A DNA stretch of 64,000 nt from an uncultured Flavobacteriales bacterium (GTDB lineage Bacteria > Bacteroidota > Bacteroidia > Flavobacteriales_D > Parvicellaceae): contig CALSRM010000003.1 of assembly GCA_943788755.1 (NCBI GenBank), positions 124,001 through 188,000 of the forward strand, written 5' to 3'. A program made the position numbers and the translations under genes. Under the pieces are notes generated by a model, which saw nothing but the letters and a program-made list of their open reading frames with translations, made no database searches and was not told the DNA's origin. Shown here in pieces: positions 9,246 through 17,604 of this stretch (positions within the stretch are counted from its first letter, which is position 1; every line of letters begins with the position of its first letter).

Positions 9246-10172
9246 GTGAAAAATGGAGCCTTACAGTATTTAACTCCTTGGGAGAAAATTGTGCTATTTA
9301 TAGCACTATGCTTTTTGTCGTCTTTGCTATTTGGCTTGCTTGGAGCTAGTATAGCGAGCCCCCTTTTTGGAGTTGATGTTTACAATTCTAATGAGCTTTC
9401 AAACTTAACTGACAAAGATGTTATCCGTACTGGCAAGATGCTCAATTTCTTGTTCCATTTAGGAACATTTATTCTCCCTAGTGTTTTGTTTGCAAAGCTA
9501 GGCGCATTTGAACCCAACGACTATTTGCTAACGAAAAAACGACCCCAATTAAAGCCATTGCTAATTGTAACTTTACTCTTTTTCACCATAATCGTCTTTA
9601 ACGATTGGTTTGCTTCAATAAATGCTCAATTGGATTTAAGTTTTATATCAAAAGACTTACAAGAAGACATTTATTACAATCAAGCTATTCGAGATAAATC
9701 CATCTATGCATATATTGGAACTACTTGGAGAAGTTTTGGGTTAAACATTTTTCTCTTAGCCATTATACCCGCAATTGGAGAAGAACTTGTTTTTAGAGGT
9801 GTGTTACAAAACCTTATTGCCAAAGCTTCACAAAAAATACATTTAAGCGTTTGGTTTACTGCTTTTCTATTTGCCTTTATTCATTTCCAGTTTATGGATT
9901 TTCTCCCTAGATTTTTTCTAGGCGCAGCATTTGGGTATGTTGTGATTTTGACTGGAAAAATATGGTATTCTATGCTTTTGCACTTTCTTAATAATGCTTT
10001 AGCCATCTTTATTCTATTTGGAATTCGAAAAGGATTTATAGATGAATCCAGCTGGTGGATTAACTTTGGTGCAGTGCACCTAATTATAGCTATCGTGATT
10101 GGGGGATTTGCAATCTATACACTTTCTAAAAATTCTAAATTAAACGAAATGAAAGGAATTTACTTTAGATAA
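9246..10172 (+). CDS. CPBP family intramembrane metalloprotease
   Basis: A 308-residue membrane protein with about eight hydrophobic segments and the CPBP/Abi (CAAX protease and bacteriocin-processing) motifs: GEELVFRG (EExxxR) near residue 180, an F..IHFQFMDFLPRFFLG segment with the second motif's His, and a later LLHFLNNA. Members are glutamate-dependent intramembrane proteases. Bacterial substrates are mostly unknown. The start is a GTG (9246): the ATG at 9253 is out of frame and the next in-frame Met would remove the first membrane helix. Its 3' end lies 8 bp from the convergent unknown gene. Confidence 0.88.
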   Translation: MKNGALQYLTPWEKIVLFIALCFLSSLLFGLLGASIASPLFGVDVYNSNELSNLTDKDVIRTGKMLNFLFHLGTFILPSVLFAKLGAFEPNDYLLTKKRPQLKPLLIVTLLFFTIIVFNDWFASINAQLDLSFISKDLQEDIYYNQAIRDKSIYAYIGTTWRSFGLNIFLLAIIPAIGEELVFRGVLQNLIAKASQKIHLSVWFTAFLFAFIHFQFMDFLPRFFLGAAFGYVVILTGKIWYSMLLHFLNNALAIFILFGIRKGFIDESSWWINFGAVHLIIAIVIGGFAIYTLSKNSKLNEMKGIYFR

Positions 10173-10180
10173 AAAAGCTA

Positions 10181-11773
10181 CTATTCCAAAGTCATTGTCC
10201 CAAACTTTTGCCCCTTTTTAGAATAAGAATAAATCAGCATTTCATTTTTTGCTATTTGCTCGCATAGTTTTGGAACGGTGTAAACTTTATCAACGGAATT
10301 GTTGAGTAATATCTCTTTCTCGTACTCTCCTTTATTATCTATGGAGACTAACAATGTAAGATAAGATCGTTTGTCTTTTCCTTTCATTTCACTGCGTTCA
10401 TCTTTGTCAAAATACTGTTTTGCTGATTCATTATAAACCAAGTACATCATATCGTCTTTTACCTGCAAAGCAAAAGAAGACAACCTTCCTCCATCATTTA
10501 CTGAATGTTGATATTTATCAATCTTTGTAGCCCATTCAATGTCTCCGTCAGGATCTATATTAATCACAATTACATCATTGTAATAATAATGGTATGTTGT
10601 TCTTGTACTTGTATTCCCGTTTGCTTCAGTCGTGGTTGTGGTTACAACCCTTACAAAATACTGTTCCGCCAGTAATACCACTCCTCCATCTTTTCTCAAA
10701 ATAAAATCGCGAAGATCATAATTGTACATTTCAATAGCTTTATCTTTTTTTACCTGTTTCTTCTTCGCTTTATTAATTTCCCTATCCGACCATCCTTCTG
10801 TTATAAAAGCTTCGTCAAACTCCTTATAACTTTCCTTATTAATTTTACGAGAAACACCATCTATTGACAAAAAGAAAGCTCCTTTTATTCCTGACCCATA
10901 CCCTTCAGAATAAAACCCAGAACAAATAATGTTTCCATTTGCGTTAATATCAAATGTTACGCTTTTAATAAACTTATCATGCAAGCTTACTTCATAATCA
11001 ACTATTTTTTTACCCTTATTATAATATCCTAAAATGTGGTATTTATAATTCGGTAAATCTCTCATCGCCTTTGAATTTTTATCTTCATTGTATTCTTTAC
11101 CCAACACAAAAACATCTCCTTTACTAGAAACTTCAGAATCTTTAACTGTAAAGAATTGTTCTTTATACGGCAGTTCAACTTCTTGACTCCAAACTTCATC
11201 CAACTTAGAATCCATTACTTTAAAACTGTATCTCTCTGCTGCATCCTTTTCGTAAGGCATTTCAAAAAACAATAACATACTAGAGGAATCTGCTGCAATA
11301 TCGAAACCGAAAGCCCCTTGAAACTTTCTTTTTTCGTAGGGGATTTCTCCAATATTTTTCATGCTTCCATCCAGGGATAAATTGGAAGGGTTTATGACTT
11401 GATAAAACAAATAATTTTTTTTCAGTTTCCTATCATTGAGGGAGGAAAGCATAATAATTTTTTCATTATAATAAACCAAACCTTCCAAATCCATTTCTTT
11501 CTTTTGATAGGCTAATGGTAAAATCATCGAATTTTCAACCATCATGTTATTGTTCAATTTCTCGATGCTTTTTCCTTTTCTTCCGGTTTTTAATATGTAA
11601 CTCCCTGTTTTATCATGCGCCAACACATCTTGAAAACGCATTTTTTTATCAATCTTCATAACAGAGCCCCATTTAAGATCCGCTTTATCTGTCATTTCAA
11701 TCTGCGTACGTGCCTGACTATACATTTGTATGGTCGCAGCTAAAAAGAATAATGCCGTGATAATTTTATTCAT
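10181..11773 (-). CDS. Unknown exported protein, possibly beta-propeller-like
   Basis: A 530-residue protein with a clear signal peptide (residues 1-19, ending MYS before Gln-Ala-Arg). I do not recognise the family. The mature part has recurring short strand-turn-strand patterns with Asp/Asn-Gly turns, as in beta-propeller proteins that report values (for example INIDPDGDIEWATKI and VSIDNKGEYEKEILL). It also has a Lys-rich stretch (about 335-347) and a Thr-rich stretch (about 380-397). There is no T9SS sorting tail. It is transcribed alone. Confidence 0.6.
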   Translation of the reverse strand: MNKIITALFFLAATIQMYSQARTQIEMTDKADLKWGSVMKIDKKMRFQDVLAHDKTGSYILKTGRKGKSIEKLNNNMMVENSMILPLAYQKKEMDLEGLVYYNEKIIMLSSLNDRKLKKNYLFYQVINPSNLSLDGSMKNIGEIPYEKRKFQGAFGFDIAADSSSMLLFFEMPYEKDAAERYSFKVMDSKLDEVWSQEVELPYKEQFFTVKDSEVSSKGDVFVLGKEYNEDKNSKAMRDLPNYKYHILGYYNKGKKIVDYEVSLHDKFIKSVTFDINANGNIICSGFYSEGYGSGIKGAFFLSIDGVSRKINKESYKEFDEAFITEGWSDREINKAKKKQVKKDKAIEMYNYDLRDFILRKDGGVVLLAEQYFVRVVTTTTTEANGNTSTRTTYHYYYNDVIVINIDPDGDIEWATKIDKYQHSVNDGGRLSSFALQVKDDMMYLVYNESAKQYFDKDERSEMKGKDKRSYLTLLVSIDNKGEYEKEILLNNSVDKVYTVPKLCEQIAKNEMLIYSYSKKGQKFGTMTLE

Positions 11774-11819
11774 ACCATTTTATTCTAAACCAATGATAAC
11801 GAATATTGAGGAGATTACG

Positions 11820-11827
11820 TATTTTTG
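11820..11827 (+). promoter_or_regulatory. -7 box (TATTTTTG) of gltX
   Basis: TATTTTTG fits TAnnTTTG and ends 18 bp before the gltX ATG. No well-spaced -33 TTG was seen. Confidence 0.35.
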
Positions 11828-11845
11828 CAAACCAATTTTTGAGTT

Positions 11846-13396
11846 ATGAGTGAAAGAAGAGTACGTGTCCGTTTTGCCCCAAGCCCAACAGGCCCATTAC
11901 ACATGGGTGGTGTTAGAACAGCTTTATACAATTATCTTTTTGCAAAAAAGCATGGAGGAGATTTTCTTTTAAGAGTGGAAGATACAGATCAAACGCGCTA
12001 TGTTAAAGGAGCTGAAGATTATATTTTAGAAGCCTTAAAATGGTGCGGCATAAACCCCGACGAAGGAGTTGGTGCAGGTGGAGATTGCGGACCGTACCGG
12101 CAATCTGAAAGAAAAGAAGCAGGAATTTATAAAGAATATGCTTTTAAGTTGGTTGAAGATGGATTTGCTTATTACGCTTTCGACACTTCGGAAGATTTGA
12201 CAAATATGCGTGAAATGGCCGAGAAGGCAAAAATGCCAAACTGGCAATACAACAACATTACCCGTACTTCAATGAAAAACTCGGTTTCTTTATCCGAGGA
12301 TGAAGTAACAAAGCGTTTAGATGCTGGAGACCCATTTGTTATTCGTTTAAAAATGCCCCGTAACGAAGAGGTGCGTTTTCATGATGAAATTAGAGGTTGG
12401 GTGATTGTGAATACAAACAACATGGATGACAAGGTTATTTATAAAGCGGACGGAATGCCGACTTATCACTTAGCCAACATTATTGATGATCATTTAATGA
12501 ATATTTCGCACGTTATTCGTGGAGAAGAATGGTTGCCATCTGCTCCTTTACACGTGTTACTTTATAGATATTTAGGGTGGGAAGATACCATGCCAAAATT
12601 TGCGCATTTGTCTTTGATTTTAAAGCCCAATGGAAATGGGAAACTGAGCAAAAGGGATGGTGACAAAGGAGGTTTTCCTGTTTTTCCTTTAGAATGGAAT
12701 GCTCCTGATGGCGCGGTTTCTTCAGGCTATAAAGAGAACGGATATTTTCCAGAAGCTTTTATTAATATGATTGCCTTTTTGGGGTGGAACCCGGGTACAG
12801 CGCAAGAAATATTTTCTTTGGAAGAATTAACGGAAGCTTTCACATTGGAAAGAGTTGGGAAAAGTGGTGCGAAATTCGATCCAGACAAAGCAAAATGGTT
12901 TAACCAGCAATATTTAAGAAATAAATCCAATACTGAATTGGCGCAATTGTTAATGCCAATTATTGCAGAAGAAAAATTGGACGTCTGTATAGAATATGTT
13001 GCCGAAGTTTGTGAGCTGATAAAAGAAAGAGCCACTTTTATTACAGATATTTTAGAGGAAGGAAGGTACTTTTTTGAAGATGTAAGTGCATACGACGAAA
13101 AGACGTTGAAAAAGAAATGGAAGGAAGATACGCCTACTATTATGCAAGAACTTTTAGTTGAGCTTAAATCGATAGAGGAATTTACTACCGAGAACATTGA
13201 AACAAAATTTCAAGCGTATTTAGAAAAGAACGAATATGGATTTGGTAAAGTAGGACCAGGATTTAGGTTACTCGTTACTGGAAAAGGAATGGGACCATCG
13301 ATGTTTCATATATGTTCTGTGCTAGGGAAAGAATATGTGCTTGACAGAATGGAAAAAGGTTTAGTTAAAATTGAAGCATTGAAGGCTGAAGCATAA
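11846..13396 (+). CDS. gltX: Glutamyl-tRNA synthetase
   Basis: A class I aminoacyl-tRNA synthetase that charges tRNA-Glu. The N-terminal RVRFAPSPTGPLHMGGVRTALYN contains the HIGH-equivalent HMGG. The LSKRDGDKGG region is the KMSKS-equivalent loop, and the all-helical anticodon-binding half follows. The length (516) is normal for Bacteroidota. The stop codon overlaps the folB start by one base (TAATG), suggesting translational coupling. GatC, a subunit of the Glu-tRNA(Gln) amidotransferase, is also in this window (41374-41664), so a non-discriminating GltX is possible but not shown. Confidence 0.97.
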   Translation: MSERRVRVRFAPSPTGPLHMGGVRTALYNYLFAKKHGGDFLLRVEDTDQTRYVKGAEDYILEALKWCGINPDEGVGAGGDCGPYRQSERKEAGIYKEYAFKLVEDGFAYYAFDTSEDLTNMREMAEKAKMPNWQYNNITRTSMKNSVSLSEDEVTKRLDAGDPFVIRLKMPRNEEVRFHDEIRGWVIVNTNNMDDKVIYKADGMPTYHLANIIDDHLMNISHVIRGEEWLPSAPLHVLLYRYLGWEDTMPKFAHLSLILKPNGNGKLSKRDGDKGGFPVFPLEWNAPDGAVSSGYKENGYFPEAFINMIAFLGWNPGTAQEIFSLEELTEAFTLERVGKSGAKFDPDKAKWFNQQYLRNKSNTELAQLLMPIIAEEKLDVCIEYVAEVCELIKERATFITDILEEGRYFFEDVSAYDEKTLKKKWKEDTPTIMQELLVELKSIEEFTTENIETKFQAYLEKNEYGFGKVGPGFRLLVTGKGMGPSMFHICSVLGKEYVLDRMEKGLVKIEALKAEA

Positions 13397-13746
13397 TGAA
13401 TTGCATTAAAGTATACGGAATACGAACCTTTAGTTACCACGGTTGTTTGCCGGAAGAAACAAAAATTGGAGGCAACTATATTGTAGATGTAGATTTATGG
13501 TGTGATTTCAGCGAGTCTGCTCTTACGGATGATCTATCAAAAACGATTGATTATTGTGATGTAAATAGCGTTGTAGAAGACCAAATGGCGACACCCTGTA
13601 AACTGATAGAAACGGTTGCTTATCGTATTGTGAATCAGTTAAAAAAAGAATTAGACCAACTTGAAAAAGTTCGAGTTGAAATAAAAAAGGTAAACCCTCC
13701 TATTGACGGGGATGTAAATTTTGTTTCGGTTGTAGTTGAGGAATAG
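13396..13746 (+). CDS. folB: Dihydroneopterin aldolase
   Basis: FolB cleaves 7,8-dihydroneopterin to 6-hydroxymethyl-dihydropterin in folate synthesis. The 116-residue protein has the usual features: IRTFSYHGCLPEE near the N-terminus (the YHG segment lines the pterin pocket), the YCDVNSVVEDQM helix, a helix starting KLIETVAYRIV with the conserved Glu, and VRVEIKKVNPPIDG at the end. Its ATG overlaps the gltX stop codon by one base. The usual folK/folP neighbours are absent here. Confidence 0.92.
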   Translation: MNCIKVYGIRTFSYHGCLPEETKIGGNYIVDVDLWCDFSESALTDDLSKTIDYCDVNSVVEDQMATPCKLIETVAYRIVNQLKKELDQLEKVRVEIKKVNPPIDGDVNFVSVVVEE

Positions 13747-13787
13747 ATTCTATTTATTACCTTCGCCAACCAATCGCAACAAAGGTA

Positions 13788-13885
13788 CCCGATAGTTATC
13801 GGGAGGCCTTATTTAAAAAAAGACTCTTGGCCGTCCCGATAGCTATCGGGAGGCCTCGTGTAAAAGTAAAAGGTCTCTTGGCCGA
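13788..13885 (+). repeat. Two-copy tandem repeat with palindrome, running into tRNA-Cys
   Basis: Unit 1 (13788-13834) and unit 2 (13835-13885) both start with the palindrome CCCGATAG-Y-TATCGGG followed by AGGCC, continue with an A/T-rich stretch, and end with CTCTTGGCCG. In unit 2 that last piece is bases 4-13 of the tRNA-Cys gene, so unit 1 carries a copy of the tRNA's 5' end. The units share about 47 bp with some substitutions and a few extra bases in unit 2. The palindrome resembles intergenic repeats I have seen in flavobacterial genomes. Confidence 0.75.
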
Positions 13886-13942
13886 GTGGCTAGGCAGTGG
13901 TCTGCAAAACCATCTACGCCGGTTCGAATCCGGCAGAGACCT
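13872..13942 (+). tRNA. tRNA-Cys (anticodon GCA)
   Basis: The cloverleaf is complete: acceptor stem GGTCTCT pairs with AGAGACC (13935-13941), the anticodon stem GTGGT/ACCAT encloses the loop CTGCAAA with anticodon GCA, and the T arm contains GGTTCGAATCC. Base 73 is T (U in the tRNA), the identity base for tRNA-Cys. The CCA end is not encoded. A terminator follows at once. Confidence 0.97.
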
Positions 13943-13947
13943 CAATA

Positions 13948-13980
13948 AAATCCTTCCTGAGAAATCAGGAGGGATTTTTT
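13948..13980 (+). terminator. Rho-independent terminator of tRNA-Cys
   Basis: A 13-bp stem with one G-T pair (13948-13960 with 13965-13977) and a GAAA loop is followed by a T-run. It begins 5 bp after the tRNA. Confidence 0.85.
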
Positions 13981-14270
13981 GTTTAGGATTGAACCAAATT
14001 CATTTGCGTGAAGGACTAAATAAAAAAGACCAAGCTTTGAAAAAGCAAGATTTTATTGAAGCACCATTTATCGTTATCCGGATCATGCAATAATCCTTAT
14101 CTTATATTTTAAATGAATTCAGCTCTTTAATGAGAAACAATCTACTTACCCCACTTCCTTCTCCATTTAGATTTCTCATACTTCCAAGATGTAGGGCGAG
14201 AGAATAGGCAAATGAATAGTAGTTCAATGTATTTCACTTGGTAAATATAAACATTGGATTGAAAAATTAT
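13981..14270. other. Non-coding gap between tRNA-Cys terminator and LRR gene
   Basis: I see no credible gene or RNA here. An open frame running through the tRNA and into this stretch has no protein-like features. The right end joins the 26-bp element shared with the DUF1566-like gene (14271-14296). Confidence 0.4.
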
Positions 14271-14296
14271 TATCTTTCACTCGCTTAAGCTATTAA
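14271..14296 (+). repeat. Shared upstream element, copy 1
   Basis: A 26-bp element (TATCTTTCACTCGCTTAAGC and six more bases) ends 3 bp before the LRR gene's ATG. It recurs with one mismatch at 15357-15382, before the next gene. It starts with TATCTTTC, one base off the TAnnTTTG -7 box, so it may be a duplicated promoter and leader. Confidence 0.6.
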
Positions 14297-14299
14297 CTT

Positions 14300-15352
14300 A
14301 TGAAAAAACTACTACTACTTTTATTTATTGGAATTGTTGGAATTGGCAATGCACAAAACGTAAACATACCCGATGCTAATTTTAAAGCGTATTTAGTTGG
14401 GAATACATCTATTAACACCAATGGCGATGCTGAAATACAAGTTAGTGAAGCAAATGTATTTAATGGAGAGATAGACTGCCAATCGATGAATATCTCCGAC
14501 TTAACGGGAATAGAAGCGTTTACTAATTTGGAAACATTGAAGTGTAGTAATAATCTACTCACCAATTTAGATGTTTCTCAGAATACTGCTTTAACTCAGT
14601 TGGGTTGTATTGATAACCAATTAACAAGTCTTGATGTAACATGGGGCTAATGCTTTGGAGTCTTTATATTGTATAGTTAACCAATTAACTAATTTAGATA
14701 TAACACAGAATACTGCTTTGTCTTGGCTTTGCTTGTGCTAATAACCAACTAACAAGTTTAGATGTTTCTCAGAATACCGCTATGTGGACTGTTGGGTTGT
14801 TATGGTAACCAATTAACAAGTTTAGATGTTACACAGAATACGGCTTTGGAGAGTTTGAGTTGTGAATAATAACCAATTAACCAGTTTAGATGTTACACAG
14901 AATACTGCTTTGCGGAGTTTGAGTTGTGATAATAACCAACTCACTTGCTTAAATGTAAAAAATGGAAATAATTCCAATTTCACAAGTTTTTATGCTCTTA
15001 ATAATCCAAATTTAACCTGTATAGAAGTAGATGATGTTGCTTATTCTACTGCAAATTGGACAAGTATAGATGCTGGTGCATCATTCAGCACCAACTGCAA
15101 CAACGACTGCTCTGTTGGCATTAATGAAGCAAATACACCAAGTCTATCCATTTACCCCAACCCTTCAAACACTGGTCTTATACAGCTTAATACAAGCATT
15201 GTTAATTCCGATATTAAACGTATATTCTATTGAAGGAAAGCAAATCAACTTTACTACAATCCAATAATGTAATAGACATTTCTGATAATGAAAAAGGTGT
15301 TTATCTTGTTTCTATTGATGGAGTAGTAATAAGGTATGTTTATCAAGATTAA
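14300..15352 (+). pseudogene. Leucine-rich-repeat surface protein with T9SS tail, six +1 frame disruptions
   Basis: If one base is removed at each of six points, a single protein of about 348 residues appears. It has a signal peptide (ends GNA before Gln-Asn), a short domain (NIPDANFKAYLVGN, NGEIDCQSMNISDLTGIEAFTNL), then about six 21-residue leucine-rich repeats of the NNQLTSLDVTQNTALESLSCD type, and a type IX sorting tail (LSIYPNPSNTGLIQLN, then SIEGKQI, ending KGVYLVSIDGVVIRY). The extra bases lie near 14643-14646, 14721-14739, 14785-14803, 14849-14867, 15205-15222 and 15248-15256. Each moves the frame by +1. Sequencing error, decay or frameshifting are all possible. The intact family members are surface-exposed LRR proteins. 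Confidence 0.8.
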
Positions 15353-15356
15353 ATAG

Positions 15357-15382
15357 TATCTTTCACTCGCTTAGGCTATTAA
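15357..15382 (+). repeat. Shared upstream element, copy 2
   Basis: A copy of the element at 14271-14296 with one mismatch (G for A in the middle), ending 9 bp before the next ATG. Confidence 0.6.
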
Positions 15383-15391
15383 AATTGAATT

Positions 15392-16123
15392 ATGAAAAAA
15401 TTACTCTACTTAGGAATTGTATTAATGCTTGCTTCTTGTGGTTCAGATGCAATAGATAGCGCCGCATCAAATGAATCAGATAGCACCGCATCAAATGAAT
15501 CAGAAAGTGCAGTGTCAAATGAGTCAGAAAGTGCAGAAGATAATACACCTGATATTAAAGTTTGTTATGCTGATGCTTACGCATTTGCAGAAAAACAGAT
15601 TGCTGGAGCAGGTCAGAGATTAATTTCGGCAAATGTCACTAAGAATGATGACTCATATTTATATTATTTTATGTCAGCACCTTTAGATATGAGCAATTAC
15701 TGTATTATGGTAATTAGCGAACATAAACTTGAAATAATTTCAACTGATTGCGGCGACCCGTATGATAAGCAAGAACAATGGAAATACATACAGTGGTATG
15801 ATGATCCTTGCAATACGAAGGATGCAACAATAAAAATTGGTGAATTAGAGATAATGACTGAAGATTTAGGACAAATGGAATGGGACGATGCAAAAAAGGC
15901 TTGTGCTGCTTTGGGAGAAGGTTGGAGGTTACCTACAAAAAATGAATTGAATATTTTATTTGAAAACAAGGATGAGATTGGCGGTTTAGATCAAATGTTT
16001 TACGTAAGTTCTTCCGAATTCGACAACGAAAATGTGTGGTGTATGTTATCCCAAAATGGGGTTGTGAATAAATGGGATAACACAGATTTCTTCGGTGTGC
16101 GTGCTGTTCGGTCAATAGAATAA
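15392..16123 (+). CDS. Lipoprotein with DUF1566-like C-terminal domain
   Basis: The 243-residue protein has a lipoprotein signal (MKKLLYLGIVLMLASCGSD), so it is probably anchored by its Cys. A low-complexity linker follows, built from an eight-residue unit ASNESDS/ESES repeated about three times (24-bp DNA repeats). The C-terminal 80 residues resemble the DUF1566/Lcl domain: MEWDDAKKACAALGEGWRLPTKNEL, then YVSSSEFDNENVWCM and VRAVRS, a C-type-lectin-like fold. The middle part (about 55-140) is unrecognised. Acidic residues after the Cys suggest surface export, as in other Bacteroidota lipoproteins. It converges on the next gene with a 2-bp gap. Confidence 0.75.
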   Translation: MKKLLYLGIVLMLASCGSDAIDSAASNESDSTASNESESAVSNESESAEDNTPDIKVCYADAYAFAEKQIAGAGQRLISANVTKNDDSYLYYFMSAPLDMSNYCIMVISEHKLEIISTDCGDPYDKQEQWKYIQWYDDPCNTKDATIKIGELEIMTEDLGQMEWDDAKKACAALGEGWRLPTKNELNILFENKDEIGGLDQMFYVSSSEFDNENVWCMLSQNGVVNKWDNTDFFGVRAVRSIE

Positions 16124-16125
16124 CA

Positions 16126-16710
16126 CTACCGTATTGCATTTAGTATTTCGTGTATTGATATATTGTCAGCTTGATTAATTAATTTATTGAGTTTCAGATA
16201 TCTTTTAGTTGGTTTACCTGCGTAGTATTTTTTAAAGTGTTTTTTGTTTATTTCTTCAAAAACACAATCTATTTTGAAATACATTCCTAATGTTTTATCA
16301 AGTTGTCTGTTTTTCTTGCTCTGCGTTTGACAGTCATACATACAGCCTTTAAACGCTTCACGGTGTAGAAAGTAACCGCCTATTGAATACAGTTTGCGAC
16401 AACGCTTGTTTGTTGTAGGACAAAGGAAATACCAAATAACTCCCTTGCCTAAGTTGGAAGGAATAGAAACCAATTTTACTTTATAGCAACGGGGTTTATC
16501 TCTGAAATTGTATTCCAGTTCAATGTATGGCTGTTCACTTTTCGTGTTTACTTTAATTGAAATACTGCCTATTTGGTTTCCGTTTCTACTCCAAGTAATT
16601 ATGCCACTTTTAACTTGTTCAAGGTCAAAGTACTCCCATTGTTTTAACTTTGTTATTGAAATGAATTTTACATCATTGTATAAAGTGGGGTATGTCGGTA
16701 TTTTTGCCAT
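16126..16710 (-). CDS. Unknown protein with a possible Cys-rich metal site
   Basis: A 194-residue protein, not exported and basic. I do not recognise a named family. The middle has two Cys-containing clusters, FLCPTTNKRCRKLYSIGG and then YFLHREAFKGCMYDCQTQSKK. This pattern is similar to uncharacterised proteins with CP..C and CR.C.L.Y zinc ribbons that occur in accessory regions, but here several Cys are replaced, so metal binding is uncertain. The N-terminal half is beta-rich. It is the only minus-strand gene in the 14-20.6 kb island and its 3' end is 2 bp from the lipoprotein gene. Confidence 0.55.
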   Translation of the reverse strand: MAKIPTYPTLYNDVKFISITKLKQWEYFDLEQVKSGIITWSRNGNQIGSISIKVNTKSEQPYIELEYNFRDKPRCYKVKLVSIPSNLGKGVIWYFLCPTTNKRCRKLYSIGGYFLHREAFKGCMYDCQTQSKKNRQLDKTLGMYFKIDCVFEEINKKHFKKYYAGKPTKRYLKLNKLINQADNISIHEILNAIR

Positions 16711-16774
16711 ATCAAATAATTTTCAGAAACCTAAATAGTTAAGGAACTTGTATTAATTAAATATTGACCTTCAC

Positions 16775-16809
16775 TTTCAAACCCCATAATGTACTGCAAG
16801 TATGTTATT
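16775..16809 (+). repeat. 35-bp dispersed repeat, copy 1
   Basis: This 35-bp stretch (begins TTTCAAACCCCATAAT) recurs at 20564-20598 with three mismatches. The two copies bracket the block of three + strand genes at 16981-20559. A separate 10-bp repeat ATATTGACCT flanks this copy (16761-16770 and 16831-16840). Confidence 0.6.
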
Positions 16810-16873
16810 GGCTCTATTCGTGAACATATCATATTGACCTACTGCTTGTAAATATTTCTTTCTTTCCTTCTTG

Positions 16874-16932
16874 ATACGTTAGATTTACGTTACTTCTATC
16901 TATTGTAAGAATTATTGAAAGTTGTATATTAC
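16874..16932 (+). repeat. Upstream repeat with paired TACGTTA sites, copy 1
   Basis: About 59 bp that recur at 17605-17664 with a few differences. Within it TACGTTA occurs twice, 11 bp apart start to start (16875 and 16886), as expected for a protein contacting one face of the helix. It lies 48 bp before the lipoprotein gene at 16981. Confidence 0.7.
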
Positions 16933-16980
16933 GGACGATTATAAGGTTTTAATGACCTTGAAATGTGTTAAAAGTAAACT

Positions 16981-17556
16981 ATGAAATTAAAATTAATTAT
17001 TATCTTATTATCTGGGGCTATTTTTTCAAGCTGTAATTCTACCACCTTAATTAGTAACGGAGGATTTTCTGATGTATCACTAAATGTTGATTCTGATAAA
17101 TTTGAAATCAAAAGACTAGATGAATTAAACTATAGTGGAACGGCTTTTTGGGGGATTCCACAAAAAACACAAAACACTAAAGGCATTGTAGTTAGATTTA
17201 ATGGAATAGAACTTGGTAGAAATGGTCGGTTAGCTCCAATTCTATCTTTAATTGGATACAATGCTATTTTTACAACGACTATCTACAGTTCTCTTTACTC
17301 ACAAGGGGTGGATGTGCCTCTATTTTGGTCATTACTAATATCAGTGCCGATAAGTGGAGCTCTCAATAATTTTGCATGGAGTAATTCAGCAATGCAGTCA
17401 GCTTCTTGGAATGTCAACCAAAACCTTCTTTTATACAATCCTGATGTAGATGTTTTTTTAAACCCTAAATATGAAGTTAAATCTAGCTTTACTCTATGGA
17501 AACAAGAATCTTGGATAAAAGCTAACGTAATGGGCGCTACTTTGAAGGCAGATTAA
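16981..17556 (+). CDS. Lipoprotein of unknown function
   Basis: A 191-residue protein with a lipoprotein signal (MKLKLIIILLSGAIFSSCNSTT). The mature part begins with a beta-rich region (residues 25-80). A hydrophobic stretch of about 50 residues follows (roughly 87-135, with LAPILSLIGYNAIFTTTIYSS and VPLFWSLLISVPISGALNNF). The rest is a polar C-terminus. The hydrophobic part could form two membrane helices or a hairpin. No family name comes to mind. It is preceded and followed by copies of the same repeat (16874-16932, 17605-17664). Confidence 0.65.
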   Translation: MKLKLIIILLSGAIFSSCNSTTLISNGGFSDVSLNVDSDKFEIKRLDELNYSGTAFWGIPQKTQNTKGIVVRFNGIELGRNGRLAPILSLIGYNAIFTTTIYSSLYSQGVDVPLFWSLLISVPISGALNNFAWSNSAMQSASWNVNQNLLLYNPDVDVFLNPKYEVKSSFTLWKQESWIKANVMGATLKAD

Positions 17557-17604
17557 CAAAGTGCCTAATGGAGTAAAGTTATTTTATAGTCTTTATCAAA
17601 TGCC

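Noticed and set aside
12727-13197. A 156-codon frame antisense to gltX
   Set aside because: It lies wholly inside a well-supported gene and has the Ser/Phe-rich composition of a shadow frame.
13827-14093. An 88-codon open frame on the + strand
   Set aside because: It runs straight through tRNA-Cys and its terminator, and its translation has no protein-like pattern.
15460-15540. Regular 24-bp repeats that might be a CRISPR or VNTR locus
   Set aside because: They are in frame and encode the Ser/Glu linker of a lipoprotein; only about three units exist and there are no spacers.
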